DNA of 21,258 nucleotides from JACZWL01 sp046756445 (lineage in GTDB: Bacteria > Pseudomonadota > Gammaproteobacteria > Steroidobacterales > Woeseiaceae), in assembly GCA_046756445.1 (NCBI GenBank), contig JBHHWI010000050.1, positions 1 through 21,258 on the forward strand, in the 5' to 3' direction. Made by a program: the position numbers and the translations under genes. The notes under the pieces are model-generated. The model worked only from the letters and a program-made list of their open reading frames with translations, made no database searches and was not told the origin of the DNA. Shown here piece by piece: positions 7,669-14,581 of this stretch (the first letter of the stretch is position 1; each line of letters starts with the position of its first letter).

Positions 7669-9886
7669 TCGGTTCGGACAAGCAGTCAAAATCCTTGTCT
7701 GCCTTGCGGCTGCCGCATGGCCGGCGGCGACAAGCGCCGCAAACGCATCGCAAACCTCCAAGGTCATCAATGCGGTTCGGACAGAGACCGCCCCGAAAAT
7801 CGATGGAGATTTGAGCGACCCCGAATGGCAAAGGGCCGCATTCGTCGACGACTTGCATGAAGTCAGCCCTGACGAATTCAGTGAAACGTCAGAGCCGTCT
7901 CGTTTTTACGTGTTGTACGACGACAACGCAATTTATGTCGCCGGGAAATTCTGGGACAGTAATCCGGATCACGTGATCGCACGGATACTTCGGAATGGTG
8001 ACTTCACTTTCGGCGACGAGTCATCGACCGTTCTCCTTGACCCTCACAACAACGGCCGAAGCGGTTACATGTTCGACTTGAACCCGAACGGTGTTCGCAA
8101 TGAGGCCCTTTTTTCGGACGTCACGAAGGAGAACTGGGCCTGGCAGGGTATCTGGGACGGCGCTGCAAACAAAGACGATGACGGATGGGTCGCGGAGTTC
8201 GAGATCCCGGCAAAGACCCTCTCTTTCGATCCGACGAACGACACCTGGGGCATTAACTTCATGCGCTGGCGTGCTCGATCCGGCGAGTATTATGGCTGGG
8301 TATCACACAACGGCGCTGTCAATCCCGCGAACTCCGGTAAGTTGCTGGGCATCGTCGGTTTGCAGCAGGGAACGGGGCTCGATGTCGCACCCGGCATTCG
8401 CGTCCACGAGAGCAAGACATTTGCGACGCCGTTTGCGACGGCGCGCTCGGCAACCGGCCTCGAGCCGTCGCTTGACGTTTTCTACAAGCTGACGCCCGCC
8501 GTGACCGCGGCACTGACCGTCAACACGGATTTCTCCGGCACCGGAGCAGATGCCCGACAGATCAATCTGACGCGCTTCGGCCTGTTCTTCCCCGAGCGTC
8601 GGGACTTTTTCCTTCAGGACACCGATATATTCGAGTTCGGCCGGCTCGGCGGCAGCGAACCCTATTTTCTCACGACGCTCGATCAGGTCGAGAAGGAAAG
8701 CGGTCGCCCGTTCTTCTCCCGCCGAATCGGCTTGAGCGACACCGGTGAGACCATCGATCTCGAGGTCGGCGCCAAGCTCACCGGACGGCTCGGCCGCTGG
8801 GAAATCGGCGTCCTGGACATCGAGCAGTCTGCCCACTCCGGAGCCGGTTCAAGTAATCTCTTTGTGGGCCGCGCAGCCGTCAACATCCTGGCCGAGTCGA
8901 TGCTCGGCGTGATCGTTACCGACGGGGACCCGCTTTCCGACCTCGGCAACACGCTTGTCGGCGTGGACTTCCGCTATCTGAACACGCGCCTCGCGAGCGG
9001 CAGCACACTGGAGGGCGCCGTCTGGTACCAGCAGACGGATACGGAAGGTGTCGACGGCGACGATGCGGCATTCGGCGTCAGCCTGAAGATGCCAAACAGA
9101 CAGGGTTTCCGCGGCGGGATCGGATTCAAGGAGCTGCAGGCCAATTACTACCCGGCGCTGGGATTCGTCAACCGCGTCGATGTACGGAACTATACGCTGG
9201 AGCTGGGCCACACCTGGATTCCCGACAGCCCGGCCATCAGAAGAGTCTACGGCGGCATCGACGCGCAACGCATCGACACGGTTGCGGGCGACCTGCAGTC
9301 CGAGATGATCACCATACGGGTGCTGGAGATCGAAAATCCGTCCAGTGATCAACTGATGCTCCACTACGGGATGTTCAGGGAACAGATCGTCGCACCGTTC
9401 GAGATCACCGCAGGTATTTTCATTCAGCCAGGTTTGTATTCATTCGAACAGCACTGTGTCGCGACGGAGTCCGGCAAGCACCGGAGTCTGTCCGCCGAGA
9501 TCCTGTATTGTGACGGAGAGTTCTTCAATGGCGACGGCGTCAACGTCAACGGTGAGTTGGTCTGGCGTCCGAACCGCCACTTCAAACTGTTCCTCGGTTA
9601 CGATGTCAACGACATCGAATTGCCTCAAGGTGAGTTCATCACGCGGCTCGCGAGCCTCAGAGCCGATATCGCTTTCACGTCGACCTGGTACTGGGAAAAC
9701 TTCGTACAGTACGACAACGTCTCGGACAGCCTGGGGCTGAACAGCATCCTGCGCTGGCTTCCCACGGCCGGCCGTGAAATGGTGCTGGTCGTCAACCGGG
9801 AATTTCAGCACTTCGAGCAGCGGCGACGCTTCAAGTCCGCTTCTTCCGATATCGCCTTCAAATTCAGCTACACGTTTCGATTCTGA
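7643..9886 (+). CDS. DUF5916 outer-membrane protein with CBM9-like N-terminal domain
   Basis: A 747-residue secreted protein. Residues about 17-33 form a signal peptide ending near ATSAANA, although the preceding region (1-16) is unusually long. A carbohydrate-binding family 9-like domain follows (about 45-230; PKIDGDLSDPEWQRA is its typical opening). The rest, rich in alternating polar and hydrophobic strands, corresponds to DUF5916 (FGLFFPERRDFFLQ is characteristic) and ends in YTFRF, a terminal aromatic residue as in beta-barrels. The family is common in Bacteroidetes and Gammaproteobacteria and its function is not established; carbohydrate binding or uptake is only suggested by the CBM9-like part. 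The ATG at 7643 has no Shine-Dalgarno sequence and lies inside the oxidoreductase remnant, so translation may depend on ribosomes reading that frame. An in-frame TTG is the only nearby alternative. Confidence 0.85.
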   Translation: MQILTRPSDRFGQAVKILVCLAAAAWPAATSAANASQTSKVINAVRTETAPKIDGDLSDPEWQRAAFVDDLHEVSPDEFSETSEPSRFYVLYDDNAIYVAGKFWDSNPDHVIARILRNGDFTFGDESSTVLLDPHNNGRSGYMFDLNPNGVRNEALFSDVTKENWAWQGIWDGAANKDDDGWVAEFEIPAKTLSFDPTNDTWGINFMRWRARSGEYYGWVSHNGAVNPANSGKLLGIVGLQQGTGLDVAPGIRVHESKTFATPFATARSATGLEPSLDVFYKLTPAVTAALTVNTDFSGTGADARQINLTRFGLFFPERRDFFLQDTDIFEFGRLGGSEPYFLTTLDQVEKESGRPFFSRRIGLSDTGETIDLEVGAKLTGRLGRWEIGVLDIEQSAHSGAGSSNLFVGRAAVNILAESMLGVIVTDGDPLSDLGNTLVGVDFRYLNTRLASGSTLEGAVWYQQTDTEGVDGDDAAFGVSLKMPNRQGFRGGIGFKELQANYYPALGFVNRVDVRNYTLELGHTWIPDSPAIRRVYGGIDAQRIDTVAGDLQSEMITIRVLEIENPSSDQLMLHYGMFREQIVAPFEITAGIFIQPGLYSFEQHCVATESGKHRSLSAEILYCDGEFFNGDGVNVNGELVWRPNRHFKLFLGYDVNDIELPQGEFITRLASLRADIAFTSTWYWENFVQYDNVSDSLGLNSILRWLPTAGREMVLVVNREFQHFEQRRRFKSASSDIAFKFSYTFRF

Positions 9887-9946
9887 TCGACGGAATTCAG
9901 ATACGAGATTCAGGCACGGCAAAAAAGCACCGGAAAACGTACTAGA

Positions 9947-9991
9947 TTTTACTTCATATTATTATTATTAGTGTTTGTTATATAAGTAAAA
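9947..9991. terminator. Possible weak bidirectional terminator between convergent genes
   Basis: TTTTACTT (9947-9954) and AAGTAAAA (9984-9991) could pair across a 29-base AT-rich loop that contains a short ATT repeat. The site lies midway between the convergent DUF5916 and M28 genes. The large loop and AT-only stem make it weak; it is the only candidate seen. Confidence 0.2.
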
Positions 9992-10008
9992 CATTAGTCA
10001 CGCCAGCG

Positions 10009-11724
10009 CTAGTCGCCCTCTGCCGCCAGCGCCTCGAGACGCGCGGCCTCGAACTCGTCGCCTTCGTTCCAGGCCGGCATTTCGTCGGCATTGGCGACGG
10101 CGAGCCCGGTCCAGAAGCCGAGTCGTGCGTCGACGACCGCGCCCTCGAAGGTCCAGCTATCGTCGTACTCGTCCGACGGTTGGTGATAGTTCACCTCGGT
10201 GAAGTGATCGATCTGTGCCTTGCCCCAGCCTTCGGGACGATCGACGAAGTCCATGCCGGGGTCCAGATAAACGGCCGGCACGCCGATTCTCGCAAAACTG
10301 AACTGGTCGGAACGATAGAAGTAACCGCGATCGGGAAACTGATCCGGTTTCACGACTCTGCCCTGCTCTTCAGAAATCATCTGCACGAGTTGATCGAGCG
10401 TCGATTTACCGAGTCCCACGAAAGTGACGTCATGCGTGTGGCCCCAGATGTTGCCGCCGTCATAGTTGATGTTGGCGGCAATCCTGCCGCGCGGGAAAGT
10501 CGGGTTCTCAGCGTAATACCTTGAGCCCAGCAAGCCCTGCTCTTCCGCGCCGACGAGTGCAATGAGAACGGAGCGGCGTGGCGGCTGCGGCAGTGCTTTG
10601 AAACCCTGCGCGATCGACATGACCACGCCAACGCCGGTTGCATTATCGTACGCCCCGTTATAGATGGTGTCTCCGTCCTCATTCGGCTCACCTATGCCCA
10701 GGTGATCGTGATGCGCCGTGTAAATGACGACCTCGTCGTTCAATTCGGGATCGCTGCCCCGGATCAAACCAAGCACGTTCGCCGAGGCAGTGCGTTCGAT
10801 TTCGACGTCCATGCCGATCGATGTCGTTATGCCCAGCGGAATCGGTTGAAAATCCCTGTTATCGGCGGCCTCGCGGACGTTATCGAGATCGAGCCCGGCC
10901 ATCTCGACCAGGCTGCGAGCCGCGTCTTCGATGACCCAGGCCGTAAACTGGCTCCTCGGCTCATCGCCCGCCGGCAACTCGAATTGCGGGCCGGTGCCCG
11001 AAGTCTGCAGGACCTGGAACGGATATCCTGCCGAGGGCGTCGTGTGAATGATGATTGCACCGACCGCACCCTGCTCCGCAGCCTTTTGATATTTGTAATC
11101 CCAGCGGCCGTACCAGAGCCGACGTTCGCCATCGAACAACTCGGGATCCCAGTCGGGATCGTTGTTCATGATGAGCAAGACCTTGCCCGTCATGTCGTGA
11201 CCCTTGTAATCGTCCCAGTCGTATTCGGGCGCCTGGATTCCGTAGCCGACGAAGACAATCTCGGCGCCTGCCACCTCGGCGCGTTCGGCCTGAATGCCGC
11301 TGTTGATGATGTAGTCGTCCCATTGCTTCCACGTCAGCGACTCATCACCGCGCAGGAACGTCCACTCATCGGGCTGCTTCGTGTTCACTGCAATCAGATC
11401 GAATATCTGTTCCCAGCTGCCGTTGGCAGCGCCGGGGTCCAGACCCATCGTCTCGAGTTCTGCGGCCAGATAGTGTCGCGCATCGGCATCCCCTTTGCTG
11501 CCTGGACCGCGGCCCTCGTATCTGTCGTGTGAAATCTCCTTGACGATTCTCCTGATAACTTCGCCCGAGATCCGTGCGGCCGCCTCTTGCGCAGCAAGAT
11601 TTCGGGAGTCCGATTCATCAGCCAGTGCGGCAGGCACTTCGGCCGGTGGCTCGCTCTCAGCGCAACCGGACAGGAACATGCCGAAGATGAGGCTCAGAAA
11701 AGCAATACAGATTCGATGTCTCAC
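10009..11724 (-). CDS. Lipoprotein M28 family metallopeptidase with PA domain
   Basis: A 571-residue di-zinc aminopeptidase of family M28, predicted as an outer- or inner-membrane lipoprotein. The chosen start is GTG at 11724 with GGGGA 9 bases upstream; it gives a clean signal with the lipobox LSGC at residues 18-21. The longer frame to 11772 would bury this signal. A PA (protease-associated) domain lies at about 145-275 (IVFVGYGIQAPEYDWDDYKG). The peptidase domain shows all five metal ligands: His 338 (AHHDHLG), bridging Asp 360 (AYDNATG), the GAEE pair 394/395 (catalytic base and ligand), Asp 422 (NYDGG) and His 514 (NYHQPSDEY). Such enzymes release N-terminal residues from peptides. It lies 71 bases downstream of the dienelactone hydrolase gene on the same strand and may share its transcript. 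Confidence 0.9.
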   Translation of the reverse strand: MRHRICIAFLSLIFGMFLSGCAESEPPAEVPAALADESDSRNLAAQEAAARISGEVIRRIVKEISHDRYEGRGPGSKGDADARHYLAAELETMGLDPGAANGSWEQIFDLIAVNTKQPDEWTFLRGDESLTWKQWDDYIINSGIQAERAEVAGAEIVFVGYGIQAPEYDWDDYKGHDMTGKVLLIMNNDPDWDPELFDGERRLWYGRWDYKYQKAAEQGAVGAIIIHTTPSAGYPFQVLQTSGTGPQFELPAGDEPRSQFTAWVIEDAARSLVEMAGLDLDNVREAADNRDFQPIPLGITTSIGMDVEIERTASANVLGLIRGSDPELNDEVVIYTAHHDHLGIGEPNEDGDTIYNGAYDNATGVGVVMSIAQGFKALPQPPRRSVLIALVGAEEQGLLGSRYYAENPTFPRGRIAANINYDGGNIWGHTHDVTFVGLGKSTLDQLVQMISEEQGRVVKPDQFPDRGYFYRSDQFSFARIGVPAVYLDPGMDFVDRPEGWGKAQIDHFTEVNYHQPSDEYDDSWTFEGAVVDARLGFWTGLAVANADEMPAWNEGDEFEAARLEALAAEGD

Positions 11725-11795
11725 AGCGTTATTTCCCCACCAGCTGATTTCAAACGCCGGCAACCTTATCACAGGTATGGTCTTGATTTGGACGG

Positions 11796-12515
11796 CTATT
11801 CAAGAATCTCGGACAGGAAATTCTGCATTGCGTTCCACGATCGCCGGTCCGCATCGGCGCTGTAGACCGTACCGAAGTCCGGATCGTTCGCCTCCGGATT
11901 GGTGAATGCATGCATCGTGTTGCCATAACCGTGTAACTGCCAATCCGCCCCCATGCTCGTGAGCTCTTCAGCGAGTACCACGACCTGGTCGGGCGTGACC
12001 ATCGGATCGTCCCAGCCGTGCAGCGCAAGCACCTTGGCCTTGATCCTGTTGCGCGTCGTATTGCCGGGCGAGCCGAACAGTCCGTGGAAGCTGGCGACAC
12101 CTTTCAGATCTGCGCCGGTCCTGGCGAGGTCGAGAACGCACAGGCCGCCGAAGCAGAATCCCATCGCGGCTACCCGCTCGGATTCAACCACGTCTTGATC
12201 CTTCAAGACATCGAGGCACAGCTGCAATCGTTTCTGCAGCATTTCCCGATCATCGAGGAAAGGCTGCATGAGCGCAGCGTTTTCCTCGGCGCTCGTTCCG
12301 AGTACGCCATTGCCGTACAGGTCGAGTGCGAAGCCGGCGTAGCCGAGTCTTGCAAGGTCGTCCGCCTTGCCGTTTTCGAAATCGCCCCGCCCCGCCCAGG
12401 CATGGCAAATCATCACCCCGGGCCGCGGTCCTTCAATGGCGGCGTCCCAGGCAAGGTACCCCCGAAGTTCTACTGCGCCGTCTTGATAATCGATGGTTCT
12501 TGTGTGGATTGTCAC
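11796..12515 (-). CDS. Dienelactone hydrolase family protein
   Basis: A 239-residue alpha/beta hydrolase of the dienelactone hydrolase family. The triad is Cys 121 (GFCFGG), Asp 170 (HGWDDP) and His 202 (TMHAF), almost the same positions as in classic DLH (Cys 123, Asp 171, His 202). The length fits the family only if translation starts at the GTG at 12515 (GTGACAATCCAC), which has GGGG 6 bases upstream; a 39-residue extension to a TTG at 12632 has no family character. No chlorocatechol or other aromatic-degradation genes are near, so a general carboxylesterase or lactonase role is more likely than a pathway-specific one. It is divergent from the ArsR-type operon and may be co-transcribed with the M28 peptidase gene downstream. 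Confidence 0.88.
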   Translation of the reverse strand: MTIHTRTIDYQDGAVELRGYLAWDAAIEGPRPGVMICHAWAGRGDFENGKADDLARLGYAGFALDLYGNGVLGTSAEENAALMQPFLDDREMLQKRLQLCLDVLKDQDVVESERVAAMGFCFGGLCVLDLARTGADLKGVASFHGLFGSPGNTTRNRIKAKVLALHGWDDPMVTPDQVVVLAEELTSMGADWQLHGYGNTMHAFTNPEANDPDFGTVYSADADRRSWNAMQNFLSEILE

Positions 12516-12563
12516 GTCGTGCCCCACGAGCCTGAATACCAATGATAGCTCACTGCATCGTGA

Positions 12564-12602
12564 CTCCTGCGCTCCCGCAACGTGGCGCAGGCCCGGCAGG
12601 AG
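12564..12602 (-). promoter_or_regulatory. Mutually exclusive hairpins upstream of the dienelactone hydrolase gene
   Basis: The segment CTCCTGCG (12564-12571) can pair either with CGCAGG (12586-12591) or with GCAGGAG (12596-12602). In the minus-strand transcript this would give two competing stems about 50-90 bases before the start. It may be a leader control element or chance in a GC-rich spacer; no T-run or reading frame supports attenuation. Confidence 0.2.
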
Positions 12603-12609
12603 ACGAGGC

Positions 12610-12639
12610 TTGCAATGAAAGTGGCTTTTCAAATATAGT
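12610..12639 (+). promoter_or_regulatory. Candidate promoter of the ArsR-type regulator operon
   Basis: TTGCAA (12610-12615) and TATAGT (12634-12639), 18 bases apart, match a sigma70 promoter (4 of 6 and 5 of 6). Transcription would start near 12646, inside the inverted repeat at 12636-12657, giving a short leader of about 22 bases. This layout would let the bound regulator block the promoter. Confidence 0.35.
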
Positions 12640-12657
12640 TAACCTATCAGTTAACTA
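12636..12657. promoter_or_regulatory. ArsR-type operator (perfect 8-bp inverted repeat)
   Basis: TAGTTAAC (12636-12643) and GTTAACTA (12650-12657) are perfect inverted arms separated by 6 bases, ending 10 bases before the regulator's ATG and overlapping the candidate -10 box. TTAAC/GTTAA half-sites of this spacing are what I would expect for regulators of the ArsR class that precede SRPBCC proteins, so autorepression is likely. Confidence 0.65.
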
Positions 12658-12667
12658 ATAGACCGCT

Positions 12668-13000
12668 ATGCAACAGGCCAACGGCAATCTCGATCAGGTG
12701 TTTTTCGCCCTTTCCGACGGCACCCGGCGCGCGATTCTGAGGCGCCTGGCGGCGGGTTCTACGACCATCGGCGAGCTTGCCGAGCCTTTCGAAATCAGTT
12801 CACCTGCTATCTCCAAGCACATGAAAATCCTCGAAAAAGCAGGCTTGATCAAACGGCGGATCGAGGGACGCCAGCACCATTGCACCCTGGCGACCGAGGC
12901 CCTGAAGACAGCCGAGGACTGGATCAGCTTCCATCGTGAATTCTGGGAGTGCCGACTGGACGCCCTGGATGACCTCTTGAGAAATCAAAAATCGTACTAG
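12668..13000 (+). CDS. ArsR-family winged-helix transcriptional regulator
   Basis: A 110-residue helix-turn-helix repressor. DQVFFALSDGTRRAILRRLA (9-28) and the recognition region SSPAISKHMKILEKAGLIKRR (44-64), followed by a wing with EGRQHHCTL, define the ArsR type usually paired with SRPBCC genes. The metal-binding ELCVCDL motif of arsenic or zinc sensors is absent (the only Cys are 72 and 95), so a metal ligand is unlikely and the inducer is unknown. It leads an operon with an SRPBCC protein 15 bases downstream and then a glutathione S-transferase. No Shine-Dalgarno sequence is visible before the ATG, so translation is probably weak or starts on a short leader. Autoregulation is suggested by the inverted repeat just upstream. 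Confidence 0.9.
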   Translation: MQQANGNLDQVFFALSDGTRRAILRRLAAGSTTIGELAEPFEISSPAISKHMKILEKAGLIKRRIEGRQHHCTLATEALKTAEDWISFHREFWECRLDALDDLLRNQKSY

Positions 13001-13015
13001 ACAAGGAGTGGTTTG

Positions 13016-13444
13016 ATGGAAAAAGGCACCATGCTCGTGTTGACGAGAGTTCTACCGGCTACCCGGGAGAGAGTATTCGCAGCCTGGACAGAGGCGGCCA
13101 TGATCAAGCAATGGTTTTGCCCAAGCGAGGGAATGAGCGTACCGGTGGCGGAGCTGGACGTGCGCGAAGGCGGCGCTTATCGCATGGTCATCGAGGACGC
13201 CGAAGGAGAAACTTATTCACCGGGCGGTACCTACGAACAGATCGTGCCGAATGAGCGGCTCGTATTCAGCTGGAAGTGGGCGGATTCCGGCCTGGTCACG
13301 CGGGTCACGATCGACCTGCGTGCGCTGAGTGACACCGAGACCGAGTTGACACTCAGGCATGAAGGGTTTCCCGAAACTGAAATACGCGATCGTCATATTC
13401 AGGGCTGGGAAGGCTGCCTGGCGAAATTGCAGCAGATATTCTAG
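13016..13444 (+). CDS. SRPBCC/AHSA1 domain protein
   Basis: A 142-residue START-like protein of the AHSA1 (activator of Hsp90 ATPase homologue) branch. LTRVLPATRERVFAAWTEAAMIKQWFCP (9-36) is the classic opening, and the C-terminal helix (QGWEGCLAKLQQIF) closes the hydrophobic cavity. Members bind small hydrophobic ligands, and those next to ArsR-type regulators are of unknown function; the ligand here may be a glutathione-linked or electrophilic compound given the neighbouring transferase. The ATG at 13016 is preferred (AGGAG at 13004-13008, 7 bases away) over a TTG one codon earlier. Confidence 0.9.
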   Translation: MEKGTMLVLTRVLPATRERVFAAWTEAAMIKQWFCPSEGMSVPVAELDVREGGAYRMVIEDAEGETYSPGGTYEQIVPNERLVFSWKWADSGLVTRVTIDLRALSDTETELTLRHEGFPETEIRDRHIQGWEGCLAKLQQIF

Positions 13445-13468
13445 ATTCTGGAGAGGAGGACCTTAATA

Positions 13469-14110
13469 ATGAAACTCTATTACAACCCGATATCCACCTA
13501 TTCTCAGAAGGTGCTGATTGCCTTCTACGAGAAGGGCCTCGAGTTCGAGGCGAACGTCGTCAACCTTATGGCTCCGGATGAGCGCGCGAAGTACCGGGAA
13601 GTGTATCCGCTCGGCAAAGTGCCCTGCCTGATCATCGACGACGATCATCTGATCCCCGAATCGAGCATCATCATCGAGTATATCGACAGCCTGGCGGAGC
13701 CGAGACTGATCGAAGGCGACACCGAGGCGACCCGCAAGATTCGTTTCAAGGACCGTATGTTCGACCTGTATCTCAACGATTCGGTCGTAACGCTGCTGTT
13801 CCAGGGCATGAAGCCCGAGGAACAGCAGGACCGGGAGCGCATCGAGACTGCACAGTTCCGCATTGACACGATGTACGGCTTCATGGAGCACGAATTGGGT
13901 GACCGGTCATTTGCCAACGGGGAGAAATTCACGATGGCCGATTGCGCCGCGGCGCCGGCGCTCTTCTATGCCGAGCAAACGGCCCCCTTTTCAGACCACA
14001 AGAACATCTCCGCCTACTGGGAGCGGCTGAAAGAGCGGCCATCTATTCAGAGGACACACGAGGAAGCACGGCCCGTGCTGGAGGCGTTCATGAGCAAGGA
14101 TGCGGCCTGA
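13469..14110 (+). CDS. Glutathione S-transferase family protein
   Basis: A 213-residue protein with the thioredoxin-like GST N domain (1-78) and an all-helical C domain (about 90-205). GKVPCL (50-54, with the cis-proline 52) and the glutathione-binding pair Glu 64-Ser 65 (IPESSIIIEYI) are present; Ser 9, Tyr 11 or Ser 12 in NPISTYSQK could activate the thiol. FTMADCAAAPAL near 163-175 is the C-domain folding motif. It is the third gene of the ArsR-SRPBCC operon, with a good ribosome binding site (GGAGGA) and only 24 bases after the previous gene, and ends in a strong hairpin. Conjugation or isomerisation of an electrophile is likely; the substrate is not known. Confidence 0.92.
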   Translation: MKLYYNPISTYSQKVLIAFYEKGLEFEANVVNLMAPDERAKYREVYPLGKVPCLIIDDDHLIPESSIIIEYIDSLAEPRLIEGDTEATRKIRFKDRMFDLYLNDSVVTLLFQGMKPEEQQDRERIETAQFRIDTMYGFMEHELGDRSFANGEKFTMADCAAAPALFYAEQTAPFSDHKNISAYWERLKERPSIQRTHEEARPVLEAFMSKDAA

Positions 14111-14118
14111 TCGCGATC

Positions 14119-14142
14119 ACCGGGGCAGCCTGCTGCCCCGGT
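14119..14142 (+). terminator. Terminator hairpin of the ArsR-SRPBCC-GST operon
   Basis: A perfect 10-bp GC-rich stem (ACCGGGGCAG with CTGCCCCGGT) with a 4-base loop (CCTG) starts 9 bases after the GST stop codon and is followed by CATTCCTTT, an imperfect T-rich tail. It separates the operon from the convergent holin-family gene and may work in both directions. Confidence 0.75.
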
Positions 14143-14162
14143 CATTCCTTTCAATGCCGGGG

Positions 14163-14537
14163 TTACCGTCGAACGACGATTACGTCGATACGGCCATCCG
14201 GGCCGATATACCACGATGCCACCGTGCTCGTAATGCCGACTATCAGCGAGCCGAAGATCGCGGACCAGAATCCCGCGACCGTGAAGTTTTCCAGCATCGC
14301 TGCAACCAGACCGAACATCCCCGCGTTGAGCACGAACAGGAACAGGCCGAGCGTCACGATCGTAATAGGCAGCGTCAGCAGAAACACGACCGGCCGTACG
14401 AATCCATTGACCAGTCCCAGCAGAATCGCGGCGAGAATGACGCTGCCCGTACCCTTGATGTCCACACCGGGAATGATGGCAGAGGCCAGCAGCAACCCCA
14501 GTATGGTTATCAGTGTTCTGAGGAAAAAACCGTTCAT
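14163..14537 (-). CDS. Phage holin family protein (PF04020-like, four TM segments)
   Basis: A 124-residue membrane protein with four hydrophobic segments (about 5-22, 30-52, 55-80 and 86-110). The patterns LLLASAIIPGVDIKG, ILLGLVNGFVRPVVFLLTLPITIVTLGLFLFVLNA and the final TSTVASWYI are typical of the small 'phage holin family' (mycobacterial 4TMS) proteins. They are widespread in bacterial chromosomes outside prophages, and a holin activity is not established for them. No endolysin or phage gene is near, so a housekeeping membrane role is more likely. It follows the Sel1 gene by 44 bases on the same strand, and its ribosome binding site (AAGGG) is buried in a hairpin. Confidence 0.85.
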   Translation of the reverse strand: MNGFFLRTLITILGLLLASAIIPGVDIKGTGSVILAAILLGLVNGFVRPVVFLLTLPITIVTLGLFLFVLNAGMFGLVAAMLENFTVAGFWSAIFGSLIVGITSTVASWYIGPDGRIDVIVVRR

Positions 14538-14540
14538 GCT

Positions 14541-14576
14541 GCCCTTAATAAGGTCTGCCGAGCAGATTTAAAGGGC
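14541..14576 (-). promoter_or_regulatory. Hairpin sequestering the holin-family gene's ribosome binding site
   Basis: In the minus-strand transcript GCCCTTTAA pairs with TTAAGGGC (one bulged base) and, inside it, TCTGC pairs with GCAGA around a 3-base loop. The AAGGG ribosome binding site lies in the outer stem, 4 bases before the ATG. No U-run follows, so it is more likely a translational control or RNA-processing structure than a terminator of the Sel1 gene. Confidence 0.45.
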
Positions 14577-14581
14577 TGGTC

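Noticed and set aside
9955..9971. ATT-rich triplet run that looks like a microsatellite
   Set aside because: Only about five units in an AT-rich spacer; no sign of function beyond a possible weak terminator.
10702..11532. Plus-strand open frame of 276 codons opposite the M28 peptidase
   Set aside because: Shadow frame with no motif or ribosome binding site; the M28 metal ligands are on the other strand.
12516..12632. 39-residue N-terminal extension of the dienelactone hydrolase
   Set aside because: TTG start, no family character, and the triad positions match classic DLH only with the GTG at 12515.
14163..14537. Holin-family gene as evidence of a prophage
   Set aside because: No other phage gene is present, and this family is common in ordinary chromosomal settings.
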